A stretch of 64,000 bases of DNA from Natrinema altunense (GCF_000731985.1 NZ_JNCS01000004.1:361350-425349); one strand, 5' to 3'. Shown: positions 1 through 9,818, counted from the stretch's first letter. The notes: generated from the letters alone by a model not told the origin. Numbers and translations: made by a program.

Positions 1-212
1 ATCTCGCCACCGACGATTTCGCCGGGACTCTCGACGAGTCCCATGATGCTCATCGAGGCGACCGATTTCCCGGCGCCGCTCTCGCCGACGAGGCCGACGA
101 TCTCGCCCTCGCGGACCTCGAACGAGATGCCGTCGACTGCGCGTACTGTACCTTCCTCGGTGAAGAACTGCGTCTTGAGGTTCTCGACGCGAAGTAGTGG
201 TTCGGAGCTCAT
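1..212 (-). CDS. Oligopeptide/dipeptide ABC transporter ATP-binding protein (partial, N-terminus only)
   Basis: This is the first 70 or so residues of an ABC ATPase that runs off the left edge of the window. The start is the ATG whose complement ends at 212, three bases after the permease stop. The peptide contains the Walker A loop GESGAGKS at about residues 41-48, and the preceding [15 protein letters not shown] segment is typical of the DppD/OppD family. It is the fourth gene of a minus-strand operon behind a peptide-binding lipoprotein and two permeases, so it should energise that importer from the cytoplasmic face. Walker B, the signature motif and the C-terminal oligopeptide domain are outside the window. 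Confidence 0.9.
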   Translation of the reverse strand, partial: MSSEPLLRVENLKTQFFTEEGTVRAVDGISFEVREGEIVGLVGESGAGKSVASMSIMGLVESPGEIVGGE

Positions 213-214
213 AG

Positions 215-1246
215 TTAGTCGTCAATCTGCGGGTCGAGGGCGTCCTGCAGGCCGTCGCCGAACAGGTTGAAGCCCATGATGGTGATCATGATCGCGATAC
301 CTGGCCAGATCGAGAGCCAGATATTCGAATGCATGTAGTTGCGATGCGCGATGTTGAGCATCTGTCCCCAGTCCGGGGTCGGTGGCTGTGCACCGTACCC
401 GAGGAAGGAGAGTCCAGCGACGATGAGGATGGTGACGCCGATCTGGAGCGTCGCGTACACGAGCATCGGGGCGAAGCTGTTGGGGACGACGTGTCGCATG
501 ATGATGTTGCGGTCTCTCACCCCGGCCGCCTGCGCGGCTTCGATGTAGTCCATTTCGCGGACGCTCAGGACCTGACTCCGGATGATGCGGGCGAAGATCG
601 GAATAAAGGCGATCCCGACGCCGAGTACCGCATACCAGATGCTGGCCCCGCCGATGAAGACGGTAAAGACGATGATGAGGATCAGCGGCGGGATGGCGTA
701 CACCGTCTCGACGATCCGCATCAGGATGTCGTCGACTTTGCCGCCGTAGTAGCCCGCGACGGCACCGATGATCGTTCCACCGCTGAGGCCGATAAACGTC
801 GAGATGAGCCCGACGAACACCGATACCTGCGTGCCGTAGACGATTCTGGTAAAGTAGTCCCGGCCGGTGTGGTCGGTCCCCAGCGGGTGCTCGAGCGTGC
901 CGCCCGCCGGCAGCGGGTTCCACGACTGCTCCGCCAGCGGGAAGTACGGCGGCATGTGCTGGGTACCTTCACCCGGCGGCGGAATGTGCGTGGGGTGATC
1001 GAAGAACGGCAGCAGTTGTGCGAACGTGTAATCGGACACCTGTCCGAACGTGAGCCGTGACAGGTTGCTGTCGATCAGGGTGTACATCGCGACGAACAAC
1101 GTGAACGACACGATGTACAACCCCAACCGGGCCGTCGTGTCCTGTTTGATCCGTGCAACGGTGTACCGCCACCCGACCCGTGCCTCGACTTCGTCTTCGG
1201 CTCCCGATTCCGTCTCGCCGTCGAGTTGTGATTCACCGACTGCCAT
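215..1246 (-). CDS. Dipeptide/oligopeptide ABC transporter permease, DppC type
   Basis: This 343-residue membrane protein has an N-terminal extension of about 40 acidic residues, one transmembrane segment near residues 40-60, an extracellular loop, and a five-helix binding-protein-dependent transport domain from about residue 130. The cytoplasmic EAA loop that docks on the ATPase is visible as [20 protein letters not shown]. The long loop with [20 protein letters not shown] is typical of DppC/OppC proteins. It lies two bases after the DppB-type gene and two bases before the ATPase start, so the genes are co-transcribed. It should form the channel heterodimer with the 333-residue permease. The transported peptide cannot be read from sequence. 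Confidence 0.93.
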   Translation of the reverse strand: MAVGESQLDGETESGAEDEVEARVGWRYTVARIKQDTTARLGLYIVSFTLFVAMYTLIDSNLSRLTFGQVSDYTFAQLLPFFDHPTHIPPPGEGTQHMPPYFPLAEQSWNPLPAGGTLEHPLGTDHTGRDYFTRIVYGTQVSVFVGLISTFIGLSGGTIIGAVAGYYGGKVDDILMRIVETVYAIPPLILIIVFTVFIGGASIWYAVLGVGIAFIPIFARIIRSQVLSVREMDYIEAAQAAGVRDRNIIMRHVVPNSFAPMLVYATLQIGVTILIVAGLSFLGYGAQPPTPDWGQMLNIAHRNYMHSNIWLSIWPGIAIMITIMGFNLFGDGLQDALDPQIDD

Positions 1247-1248
1247 AG

Positions 1249-2250
1249 TTATTCACTCTCACCGTAGGTGACCCGTGGATCGATGTACGCATACGAGATG
1301 TCGGTAACGATGACGCCGAGCACGAACAACACGCCGAGCATCATCGTCACCCCCATCATGAGTTGATAGTCGTTTTGCTGGATCGCGTCGACGAATAGCT
1401 GTCCCATGCCGTTGATGTTGAACACCGTCTCGACGATGACGGCACCACCGATCGCCGTCGATAGGTTGGCTCCGACGATGGTAACGATCGGTAACTGGGC
1501 GACCTGAAACGCGTGCTTTCGCAGGATCGTCCGCTCGGGAACGCCGTACGCGCGGGCGAGTTTGACGTACTCGCCTTGCAACGATTCGATCATCTGGGTC
1601 CGTTCGACGCGCATGATCGTCGCCATCTGCAGCGTCCCCAGTGCGATCATCGGCAACAGCAAGTGTCTGAGCGACTGATAGTACAACTCGAGGTGGCCGT
1701 CTATCGACCGATAAGTACTGGGGGGCCGCCACGGATAGACGAGCCCGCTCGAGGGAAGCCACTCGAGTTTGACGGCAAAGATCAATATCAGCACGATCCC
1801 GATCCAGAACGATGGGGTGCTGACGCCGATGAGCGCGGCAACCCGGGACGCGTGATCGCTCGGTTCGTTTCGCTTGTCGGCGGCGACGACTCCGAGCGGG
1901 ATCGCCGTGACGAGGGCGAACGCGTACGCCGACAGGACCAATAGAAGCGTCGGGCCGACCCGTTCCAGTATCAGATCGGCTACCGGCCGTCGATAGTGGA
2001 TGCTCTGCCCGAGGTCTCCCTCTAGCAGGCCGCCCATGTACGTGAGGTACCGCTCGTGGAGCGGCTTGTTGAGTCCGTATCGTTGTTCGATCGCCCGTAC
2101 CAACTCCTCGTTTTGTTCCTGCCCTTGCAGCATGAGACTGACCGGGTCGCCCGGTCCCAGGTTCGCAAGCAGAAACGTGATGACGGAGATCCCGATGAGG
2201 ACGGGGATCGACTGCAAGAGCCTGTATGTCGCGTATTTGAGTAGTTTCAT
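1249..2250 (-). CDS. Dipeptide/oligopeptide ABC transporter permease, DppB type
   Basis: This is a 333-residue permease with a standard DppB layout: an N-terminal membrane helix starting YRLLQSIPVLIGISVITFLL, an extracellular region with the LMLQGQEQNEELVRAIEQRY segment, and a C-terminal transport domain. The EAA-loop equivalent is KLARAYGVPERTILRKHAF, and the NINGMGQLFVDAI segment follows as in other DppB proteins. It is the second gene of the operon, 114 bp downstream of the solute-binding lipoprotein and 2 bp upstream of the DppC-type gene. It should pair with that protein as the membrane channel. Confidence 0.93.
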   Translation of the reverse strand: MKLLKYATYRLLQSIPVLIGISVITFLLANLGPGDPVSLMLQGQEQNEELVRAIEQRYGLNKPLHERYLTYMGGLLEGDLGQSIHYRRPVADLILERVGPTLLLVLSAYAFALVTAIPLGVVAADKRNEPSDHASRVAALIGVSTPSFWIGIVLILIFAVKLEWLPSSGLVYPWRPPSTYRSIDGHLELYYQSLRHLLLPMIALGTLQMATIMRVERTQMIESLQGEYVKLARAYGVPERTILRKHAFQVAQLPIVTIVGANLSTAIGGAVIVETVFNINGMGQLFVDAIQQNDYQLMMGVTMMLGVLFVLGVIVTDISYAYIDPRVTYGESE

Positions 2251-2364
2251 GAATCCGTGGATCTGTCCGTTGATTCGTCGCAGTCATCTTCGTTTGCGGT
2301 CGTTCAACCCGCTATGCTCAGGAAATCGTCGACACTCCCGGCAAACCTCGCCCGGCCACATCCA

Positions 2365-3948
2365 TCATTCTATTGAGACGTTGGCGTAATCGGAGACGAA
2401 GACCGGGTTCGTCGCGGAGTCCGGGTGGGCCTGGAGGTCGTTCACGTAGTCGCGTGACGCCATCGTATTGTCCAGCGTGAATGCCGGCAGGACCGGAAGC
2501 TGCTCGACGATCTCCCGAATAATGGGGTCGTAGATCTCGTAGCGCTCATCTCGGTCGGCCATGTTCCGCGCCCGAAGAAGGTCGTCGTGGAAGGAATCGC
2601 TCCCTTCGTAGTAGTGGCCCTGGTTGCCGGTTGCACCGGTCTGGCTCTCGTGGAACAATGCATAGAGGTAGTCGTCCGGGTCGCCACCGCCGGACCAGCC
2701 CAGCAGGTACATCTGGTAATCGTCGGCGTTACCCGTGTGGTACTTGTCGAGCAGCGCCGCGAAGTTGAGTTGTTGGACGTCGGCACCGTAGCCGATCGAG
2801 TCCAGTCGGGTGGCGATTCGTTCCGCGAGCTGTGCCCGAAGTCCCGACGGCGTGAGGATCGTCGGCTCGAAGTCGTCCGGTGCGTGTTCGTCGAGCAACG
2901 ACTTCGCTTGGTCGGGGTCGTACTCCGGCAGCATGTCCCGGTACTCCTCTTCCGGGAACTCCCAGACGTCGTTGACGACCGGCGGAATCGGGCTGTACAT
3001 TGGCGTAGTCACGTTCCCGGCGTTGCTCTCGATGAAGCTCTGCATCGAGAACGAGTGGGCGATCGCCCGTCGTACCTCGGGATTGGTCGTCGGCCCTTCG
3101 TTACAGTTGAACGCCATGTACATGTACGTCGAACTCTTCGAGGAGTGGAGGTTAATGCCGTCTTCGTTCTTGAGAACGTCCCAGTCCTTGTTGGGTACCT
3201 CCGAGATCACATCGGTGTCTCCGGACCGGATGCTGGAGACGCGACCTGCGTTGTCATCGTGGGCTTCGAAGCGGACTCGCTCGACGTTCGGTTCCAGATC
3301 GCCCCAGTAGTCGTCCCACTTCTCGACCTCGACGTAGGTGTCCCCGAGTTCGGAGAACTTGAACGGCCCCGCACCGATCGGGTCCCTGTTGAACTTGTCG
3401 CGATCATCGGTCCGGACGTCCTTGGGGACCACCAGAACGCCCATCGTCGTGAGTTCGAACGGGCCGTACGGATCGTCACCGAGGTCGACCTGTAGCTGGG
3501 TGTCGTCGATGACCTCGGTGCTCTCGATCATGTTGTATTCGGCGGCGTTCTCCGTTGTCTCTTCGACCGGTGCGGTAAACGAGTGGGCCACGTCGGCGGC
3601 GGTCACGTCGTCACCGTTGTGGAACGTTGCGGCCTCCTTGATCTCGAAGATATACCGGGTCCCGTCGCGCTCGACCGTCGGTTCGCCCTTCGCGATTCTG
3701 GGCTGTAATTCGAGTCCCTCGCCGTACTCGTAGAGTCCGTCGAAGACCCGCTCGATCACCTGAAAGCTGTAGGTGTCGTTCGAGACGATCGGATCGTACT
3801 GATCCTCTCGAGACTGTTCCTGCGTGTAGTGGAACGCTTCACCGTCGCTACTGCTCCCACCGATACACCCTGCGATCGCTGCCGCGGAGACGGCAGTGCC
3901 CGAAGCGAGTAGTCGCCGTCGGGACAGTTCTGACGTGTGGTTTGACAT
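2365..3948 (-). CDS. ABC transporter substrate-binding lipoprotein (family 5, peptide-type)
   Basis: This is a 527-residue extracellular solute-binding protein of the DppA/OppA family. The N-terminus SELSRRRLLASGTAV has a twin-arginine motif, and the lipobox IAGC places the lipidated cysteine at residue 28. It should therefore be exported folded by Tat and anchored outside the cell, the usual haloarchaeal arrangement. Family-typical segments include FHNGDDVTAADVAHSF near residue 110 and DPIGAGPFKFSELGDTYVEV near residue 195. It is the first gene of the importer operon; the larger gap (114 bp) before the permease may allow separate tuning of binding-protein levels. Ligand specificity (peptide, nickel or other) is not decidable here. 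Confidence 0.93.
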   Translation of the reverse strand: MSNHTSELSRRRLLASGTAVSAAAIAGCIGGSSSDGEAFHYTQEQSREDQYDPIVSNDTYSFQVIERVFDGLYEYGEGLELQPRIAKGEPTVERDGTRYIFEIKEAATFHNGDDVTAADVAHSFTAPVEETTENAAEYNMIESTEVIDDTQLQVDLGDDPYGPFELTTMGVLVVPKDVRTDDRDKFNRDPIGAGPFKFSELGDTYVEVEKWDDYWGDLEPNVERVRFEAHDDNAGRVSSIRSGDTDVISEVPNKDWDVLKNEDGINLHSSKSSTYMYMAFNCNEGPTTNPEVRRAIAHSFSMQSFIESNAGNVTTPMYSPIPPVVNDVWEFPEEEYRDMLPEYDPDQAKSLLDEHAPDDFEPTILTPSGLRAQLAERIATRLDSIGYGADVQQLNFAALLDKYHTGNADDYQMYLLGWSGGGDPDDYLYALFHESQTGATGNQGHYYEGSDSFHDDLLRARNMADRDERYEIYDPIIREIVEQLPVLPAFTLDNTMASRDYVNDLQAHPDSATNPVFVSDYANVSIE

Positions 3949-3972
3949 ACCAATGACAACTCCTATGAGATA

Positions 3973-3987
3973 GAATATATAATTTTT
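3973..3987 (-). promoter_or_regulatory. TATA-like box of the peptide importer operon
   Basis: The only AT-rich block upstream of the lipoprotein start is GAATATATAATTTTT on the plus strand. Read on the minus strand, its centre lies about 33 bases before the ATG at 3948. Archaeal initiation about 26-27 bases downstream of a TATA centre would leave a leader of fewer than 10 bases. The rest of 3949-4203 shows no ORF. Confidence 0.55.
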
Positions 3988-4203
3988 GGTGTTAACGCGA
4001 TATATGCCGGAAAGTTCTATCCTGGAACGTAACTAGTTGTCGAGGCGTCATGCATGTTCGATGGTGATGGTCTCCCATATCTGTGTGGGAAGTGGTTCGT
4101 ATTATTAATAGCCATCGATGTTTACTACTACCACAGTCACGTTCGTATCCCCCCATCCGAACAAACGATGAGCTTTTTCTATCGGCCGATCCAGTAGCTG
4201 GAT

Positions 4204-4623
4204 ATGAACTATCGAGCCGTCGAGACCACGGGTGAGTACGTCGCCCGCCTCGAGACGGGTGCCGACTGGCGGGCCCAGATCGAGTCGCTCGCCGACGCGG
4301 TCGAGGCCGACGCCGCCTGGTTTACAGCGCTCGGTGCGGTCCAGGACGCCGAACTGTGGTTCTACGATCAGGATGCCTGCGAGTACGAGCCGATCGCGTT
4401 CGACGACCCGCTCGAGGTCGCGAGTTGTACGGGGAACGTCTCGTGGTTCGACGACGAACGCTTTGCCCACACTCACGCAGTCCTCTCGGGGCCGGAAGGC
4501 GAGTCGGTCGCCGGCCACTTGAACGAGGCGACGGTCTGGGCTGGCGAGGTCCACATGCGCGTCTTCGAGGAGCCTCTCGAGCGCGAGTACGACGACTCCA
4601 CCGAACTCGACCTCTGGCTCTAA
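4204..4623 (+). CDS. PPC/DUF296-domain protein
   Basis: This 139-residue protein matches the single-domain PPC (plants and prokaryotes conserved, DUF296) family. Recognisable pieces are WFTALGAVQDAELWFYD near residue 40, VASCTGNVSWFDDERFAHTH near residue 75, and HLNEATVWAGEVHMRVFEEP near residue 105, where the family's conserved histidines and beta-strands lie. Prokaryotic members form trimers; their role is unsettled, although the domain was named from plant DNA-binding proteins. A T-rich box at about 4171-4181 lies the right distance upstream for a leaderless transcript. The gene ends one base before the PolD start, so the two are probably co-transcribed. Confidence 0.82.
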   Translation: MNYRAVETTGEYVARLETGADWRAQIESLADAVEADAAWFTALGAVQDAELWFYDQDACEYEPIAFDDPLEVASCTGNVSWFDDERFAHTHAVLSGPEGESVAGHLNEATVWAGEVHMRVFEEPLEREYDDSTELDLWL

Positions 4624-4624
4624 C

Positions 4625-7600
4625 ATGCGCCCGGAAGACGAACGGTACTTCCGGCGGCTCGAGGACCAACTCGACGACGCCTTCGATGTCGCCGAACGGG
4701 CCAAAGAGCGGGGCGGCGATCCGAAACCGGAGGTCGAGATTCCGGTCGCCAAGGACATGGCCGACCGCGTCGAGAACATCCTCGGGATCGACGGCGTCGC
4801 CGAGCGGGTCCGCGAACTCGAGGGCCAGATGTCACGGGAAGAGGCGGCTCTCGAACTCGCCGCGGACTTCGCCGAGGGGCGCGTCGGTGACTACGAGACG
4901 AGAGCGGGCAAGGTCGAGGGTGCAGTTCGAACCGCGGTCGCCCTGCTGACGGAGGGCGTCGTCGCCGCCCCGATCGAGGGGATCGACAAGGTCGAAATCC
5001 TCGAGAACGACGACGGGACGGAGTTCGTCAACGTCTACTACGCCGGCCCGATCCGCTCCGCCGGGGGGACCGCACAGGCGCTGTCGGTGCTCGTGGCCGA
5101 CTACACGCGCGCACTCGTCGGTATCGAGCAGTTCAACGCCCGCCAGGAGGAGGTCGAACGCTACGCCGAGGAGATCGCCCTCTACGACAAGGAGACGGGA
5201 CTCCAGTACTGCCCGAAGGCAAAGGAGGCCAAATTCATCGCCAACCACCTCCCGATCATGTTAGACGGGGAGGCCACCGGAGACGAGGAGGTCTCGGGCT
5301 TCCGTGACTTAGAGCGGGTCGATACCAACAGCGCCCGCGGCGGGATGTGTCTCGTCCTCGGAGAGGGGATCGCGCTGAAGGCCCCGAAGATCCAGCGCTA
5401 CACCCGGAACCTAGACGAGATCGACTGGCCGTGGCTGCAGGACCTCATCGACGGCAACTACTACGACGACGAGACTGAGGCCGCCGACGACGGGGACGAT
5501 GCCGACGACACGGCGTCGGCCGACGCAGACGCGGACGCGGACGACGGTGCCGATGGTAACGACGGCGACGACACCGCCGACGACCCCGAGGGACCGCCCC
5601 GCGTCGACACCTCCGAGAAGTTCCTCCGGGACCTGATCGCCGGCCGGCCGGTGTTCTCCCACCCCTGTGCGGAGGGCGGGTTCCGGCTACGCTACGGTCG
5701 CGCACGCAACCACGGCTTCGCGACCGCCGGCGTCCACCCCGCCGCGATGCACCTGGTCGACGACTTCCTCGCGACGGGGACCCAGATCAAGACCGAACGA
5801 CCCGGCAAGGCCGCCGGCGTCGTCCCCGTCGACTCCATCGAGGGGCCGACGGTCAAACTGGCCAACGGCGATGTCCGCCGGATCGACGACCCCGAGGACG
5901 CCCTCGAGATCAGAAACGGCGTCGAGAAGATCCTGGATCTCGGCGAGTATCTCGTCAACTACGGCGAGTTCGTCGAGAACAATCATCCCCTCGCGCCCGC
6001 CTCCTACACCTACGAGTGGTGGGTTCAGGACCTCGCCGCCGCGGGCGTCGATGTCCAGGCGCTCGAGGACGATCCCCGGGTCGACCTCGAGTTCCCCGAC
6101 CCCGAGGAGGCCGTCGAGTGGGCTCTGGAGCACGATGCCCCTCTCCATCCCGAGTACACCTATCTCTGGCACGACATCGACGTCGACGCGCTCCGTGACC
6201 TCGCGGCGGCGGTCGCCGAGGGTCGGATCGAGAGGGACGGCGACGGTAGCGTCGACGGCAACGGGGACGACAGCGTCCTCGTCCTCGCGTCCGACGACGC
6301 CGTCGCCGACGCCCTCGAGACGATCGTCATCGAACACCGCCAGCGCCCCGATGACGACCGCATCGAGATCGACGACTGGCGGCCGTTCGTCCGTTCGGTC
6401 GGCTGCGAGCCCCGGCGCACTGCCGCCGACGGCGCTGCACTCGAGCGCGAGGAGCGGGCGACGACGATCGAACTCGAGCGTACGTGGTCGGACGACGACC
6501 TCTCCGAGCGTGCCCGAACCTGGGGCCACGTGACCGAGGGCGACAACGCCATCGAGGCGGTCAACGAGGTCGCGCCGTTCCGGGTTCGCGAGCGCGCGCC
6601 AACGCGGATCGGCAACCGAATGGGCCGACCGGAGAAATCCGAGAGCCGCGATCTGAGTCCGGCGGTCCACACGCTGTTCCCGATCGGCGAGGCCGGCGGC
6701 ACGCAGCGCAACGTCGCCGACGCCGCCAAACACGCCGAGACGATGTCCGACACCCCCGGCGTCGTCGAACTCGAGGTCGGCCGCCAGCGCTGTGACTCCT
6801 GTGGGGCCGAGACGTTCAAGAACCGCTGTCCGGACTGCGACGACCGCACCACGCCGGACTATCGCTGTCCGGACTGCGACCAGTCCATAGAGCCCGACGA
6901 GGCCGGCCGCGTCGAGTGCGACCGCTGCGAGCGTGAGGGTACCTGCGTCGAGACCCGCGAAATCGACGTCAACGACGAGTTCCGCAGCGCCCTCGAGTCG
7001 GTCGGGGAACGCGAGAACGCCTTCGAGATCCTCAAAGGCGTCAAGGGACTCTCGTCGCAGATCAAGGTCCCCGAACCGATCGAAAAGGGGATTCTGCGAG
7101 CGAAACACGACGTCTCTTCGTTCAAGGACGGGACCGTCCGCTACGACATGACCGACCTCCCGGTCACGTCGGTTCGGGCCAGCGAACTCGACATCGACGT
7201 CGGCCAACTCCAGGCGCTCGGCTACGAGGAAGACATCCACGGCGAACCCCTGACTCACGAGGACCAGCTGGTCGAACTCAAAGTCCAGGACATCGTCCTT
7301 TCGGACGGCGCGGCCGAACACATGCTGCGGACCGCCGACTTCATCGACGACCTGCTCGAGCAGTACTACGGCCTCGAGTCGTTCTACGAGTTCGAGGACC
7401 GCCAGGATCTGGTCGGCGAACTCGTCTTCGGGATGGCACCGCACACCTCGGCGGCAACCGTCGGTCGAGTGATAGGGTTTACGAGCGCCGCCGTCGGATA
7501 CGCTCATCCGTACTTTCACGCCGCGAAACGCCGGAACTGCTTCCATCCAGAGACGAAACTCTGGTCCCAGAACCACAACAGTGAATGGGGTTATGAATCG

Positions 7601-9766
7601 ATCGAAACGATCGTCGAAGAGCGCTTGACTGATCCCGAAGAAGACGATTTCGGAACGCTCGTTCAGGACGTCGACGGACTCAGCGTCCCATCAGTCACTG
7701 CCGATGGAACGCCCGTCGAACGGCCTGTTGAAACCGTTTCGAAACATCCGGCCCCCGATCATCTCGTTCGGGTCGAAACACGGAGTGGTCGAACGATAAC
7801 CGTAACTCAGGATCACACGTTCCGTCGATGGACGCCCGCAGGCCTGGAGTCCGTCGACGCTCGCGAACTCTCGGCTGGCGACGAACTCCCGAGTCCGAAA
7901 TCGATCGACTTCGAGGGGACGACGAAATCGATCGATCTACTGAAAGCGTTTCTCGAGGCGGATGCCATTCCGAACGACTCGCTCGTTATCCGCGGGCTGG
8001 GCTCCGAACAAATCAAGGATTTACTCGACGACGCAACGCCGAATCAGGCGTATCTCAAACCGGTTGCGGAGCGACTGGGAGTTTCCCAGTCGACGGTCTA
8101 CAACTGGGTCAGCCGAGACAGTGTTCCAGTCGGTCCGCTTCTCGCTTTCTTCGACGCTGCGGAACTGCGTGACCGCATTCCGGACGACGTTACCCTCGGG
8201 ATGAAACGCGACACCGCAGCCATCGAACGACAGTTCGAGATCGACGATTCCGTCGCGACGCTGCTCGGATACTATGCTTCCGAAGGTTTCACTCGTCGTG
8301 AAGACGGATCGTTCTATCAGACGACGATCTGTACGCCCGACAGAGCGGCTCGAGATGACATCGTCGATGCGTTCACCGACGCGCTCTCGATCGACGCGTT
8401 CGAAGAGAACGAATGGAAGGTAACCGTCTCGAGCCGTCTCGTCTCGGCGCTGTTCGCCGACGTGCTCGACCTCGGTGCGACCGCGGAAACGAAACGGATT
8501 CCGGATTCCGTTCTCGATAGCTCTCGCTCCCAGCTGCGCGCATTCTTGGCCGCGTACTTCAGCGGAGACGGGAGTACGTCGAGCGAACGAATCGAGATTC
8601 GAGCACACACGATCAGTGACGAACTCGCCACCGACCTCGTTGCTGCGCTGAAACGTTTCGGTATCGCAGCGAAAACCTACCGCGAAACGCGGCGTCCGTC
8701 CACTGGAGCCGTCGCCGAGTTCTACAGTGATGACGAACCAGTCCCCGAATTCGAATCGTGGGTTCTCAAAATCACGTCCGAGAACGCTGCTCGATTCGCT
8801 GACCGTATCGGGTTCCATCTCGAACGGAAACAGGAGACGCTTACCAACGTCCTCGAGACGACCGAACTCCGCTCGCAGCGCCTTTTCGCTGACGGGGGCG
8901 ATACGTGGCTCGACGAAGTCGTTTCCGTCGAGATCGTCGAGAGTGACGTCGAATACACCTACTGTCTCACCGTCGAGGAGACGAATACACTGGTTGCCAA
9001 CGATCTGTACGTCGGTCAGTGCGACGGTGACGAGGACTGCGTAATGCTCCTTCTCGACGGATTACTTAATTTTAGTAAGACGTTCCTGCCCGACCAGCGC
9101 GGCGGGAAGATGGACGCCCCGCTGGTCATGTCCTCCCGGATCGATCCCTCCGAGATCGACGACGAGGCCCACAACATGGACGTCGTCACGCAGTACCCCC
9201 GCGACTTCTATCTCGCGACTCGTGAGCAGGCTGATCCCGAGGACGTCGACGTCGAAATCGCCGAGGAAAACCTCGGTACCGACCTGGAGTACACCGGCTT
9301 CGACCACACCCACGATACCACCAACATCGCGATGGGACCGGACCTCTCGGCGTACAAGACGCTGGGCTCGATGATGGACAAGATGGACGCCCAACTCGAA
9401 CTGTCGCGCAAACTCGAGGCCGTCGACGAGACGGACGTGGCCGAGCGGGTCATCGAGTACCACTTCCTGCCGGACCTCATCGGGAACCTGCGGGCCTTCT
9501 CCCGACAGGAAACGCGCTGTCTCGACTGCGGTGAGAAGTTCCGGCGGATGCCCCTGACCGGCGACTGTCGGGAGTGTGGTGGCCGCGTCAACCTCACCGT
9601 CCACAAGGGTTCGGTCAACAAGTACATGCAGACCGCCATTCAGGTCGCCGACGAGTACGACTGCCGTGACTATACGAAACAACGCTTAGAGGTCTTGGAG
9701 CGCTCGCTCGAGAGCATCTTCGAAAACGACAAGAACAAGCAAAGCGGGATCGAGGACTTCATGTGA
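4625..9766 (+). CDS. polC: DNA polymerase D (PolII) large subunit DP2, intein-containing precursor
   Basis: This 1713-residue precursor is the catalytic large subunit of archaeal replicative polymerase D. The N-terminal half contains the conserved AGPIRSAGGTAQALSVLVAD stretch, then a haloarchaeal acidic insert (about residues 281-323, nearly all D, A and E). A zinc-ribbon cluster starts with CDSCGAETFKNRC at residue 723. The active-site motif is NCDGDEDC, but it is split: N971 is followed by 494 intein residues and the motif resumes at C1466. A C-terminal zinc module CLDCGEKF...CRECGG begins near residue 1632. Removing the intein leaves 1219 residues. The partner small subunit (DP1) is not in the window. 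The start follows the PPC gene by one base. Confidence 0.97.
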   Translation: MRPEDERYFRRLEDQLDDAFDVAERAKERGGDPKPEVEIPVAKDMADRVENILGIDGVAERVRELEGQMSREEAALELAADFAEGRVGDYETRAGKVEGAVRTAVALLTEGVVAAPIEGIDKVEILENDDGTEFVNVYYAGPIRSAGGTAQALSVLVADYTRALVGIEQFNARQEEVERYAEEIALYDKETGLQYCPKAKEAKFIANHLPIMLDGEATGDEEVSGFRDLERVDTNSARGGMCLVLGEGIALKAPKIQRYTRNLDEIDWPWLQDLIDGNYYDDETEAADDGDDADDTASADADADADDGADGNDGDDTADDPEGPPRVDTSEKFLRDLIAGRPVFSHPCAEGGFRLRYGRARNHGFATAGVHPAAMHLVDDFLATGTQIKTERPGKAAGVVPVDSIEGPTVKLANGDVRRIDDPEDALEIRNGVEKILDLGEYLVNYGEFVENNHPLAPASYTYEWWVQDLAAAGVDVQALEDDPRVDLEFPDPEEAVEWALEHDAPLHPEYTYLWHDIDVDALRDLAAAVAEGRIERDGDGSVDGNGDDSVLVLASDDAVADALETIVIEHRQRPDDDRIEIDDWRPFVRSVGCEPRRTAADGAALEREERATTIELERTWSDDDLSERARTWGHVTEGDNAIEAVNEVAPFRVRERAPTRIGNRMGRPEKSESRDLSPAVHTLFPIGEAGGTQRNVADAAKHAETMSDTPGVVELEVGRQRCDSCGAETFKNRCPDCDDRTTPDYRCPDCDQSIEPDEAGRVECDRCEREGTCVETREIDVNDEFRSALESVGERENAFEILKGVKGLSSQIKVPEPIEKGILRAKHDVSSFKDGTVRYDMTDLPVTSVRASELDIDVGQLQALGYEEDIHGEPLTHEDQLVELKVQDIVLSDGAAEHMLRTADFIDDLLEQYYGLESFYEFEDRQDLVGELVFGMAPHTSAATVGRVIGFTSAAVGYAHPYFHAAKRRNCFHPETKLWSQNHNSEWGYESIETIVEERLTDPEEDDFGTLVQDVDGLSVPSVTADGTPVERPVETVSKHPAPDHLVRVETRSGRTITVTQDHTFRRWTPAGLESVDARELSAGDELPSPKSIDFEGTTKSIDLLKAFLEADAIPNDSLVIRGLGSEQIKDLLDDATPNQAYLKPVAERLGVSQSTVYNWVSRDSVPVGPLLAFFDAAELRDRIPDDVTLGMKRDTAAIERQFEIDDSVATLLGYYASEGFTRREDGSFYQTTICTPDRAARDDIVDAFTDALSIDAFEENEWKVTVSSRLVSALFADVLDLGATAETKRIPDSVLDSSRSQLRAFLAAYFSGDGSTSSERIEIRAHTISDELATDLVAALKRFGIAAKTYRETRRPSTGAVAEFYSDDEPVPEFESWVLKITSENAARFADRIGFHLERKQETLTNVLETTELRSQRLFADGGDTWLDEVVSVEIVESDVEYTYCLTVEETNTLVANDLYVGQCDGDEDCVMLLLDGLLNFSKTFLPDQRGGKMDAPLVMSSRIDPSEIDDEAHNMDVVTQYPRDFYLATREQADPEDVDVEIAEENLGTDLEYTGFDHTHDTTNIAMGPDLSAYKTLGSMMDKMDAQLELSRKLEAVDETDVAERVIEYHFLPDLIGNLRAFSRQETRCLDCGEKFRRMPLTGDCRECGGRVNLTVHKGSVNKYMQTAIQVADEYDCRDYTKQRLEVLERSLESIFENDKNKQSGIEDFM
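7538..9019 (+). other. Intein with LAGLIDADG-type homing endonuclease inside PolD large subunit
   Basis: The insert encodes 494 residues (C972 to Q1465 of the precursor). The N-terminal splice block begins CFHPETKLWS with the nucleophilic Cys. Block B is VTQDH near residue 1060. The C-terminal blocks are YTYCLTVEETNTLVAND and LYVGQ, followed by the +1 Cys of the host. The last intein residue is Gln rather than Asn, a variation reported for archaeal PolII inteins. Two dodecapeptide endonuclease motifs are present: LLGYYASEG at about 1213 and LAAYFSGDG at about 1308, each with the acidic residue. An HTH-like segment, VAERLGVSQSTVYNWVSR, lies between them and block B. The insert is visibly less GC-rich than the flanking exteins. 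It should splice itself out and could home into intein-free alleles. Confidence 0.95.
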
Positions 9767-9767
9767 G

Positions 9768-9818
9768 CCTAAACTTTGCTCTGCGGGCCGCCTACGGCGG
9801 CCCTCGGCAAAATGTAGG
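9768..9818. terminator. Strong hairpin directly after the PolD stop codon
   Basis: A perfect 8-bp stem GGGCCGCC/GGCGGCCC with a 3-base loop spans 9785-9803. It is flanked by a second partly paired arm, CCTAAACTTTGC (9768-9779) against GCAAAATGTAGG (9807-9818), with two mismatches. The whole structure starts two bases after the TGA. It could be a transcription-end or mRNA-stability structure. Archaeal termination normally needs a T-run, and none is clear here. The rest of the gap to 10003 holds no ORF, only GCTCGC-rich sequence. Confidence 0.45.

Noticed and set aside
5687..7576. A 629-codon frame antisense to PolD
   Set aside because: Val/Asp/Gly-rich mirror of the PolD frame; no family resemblance.
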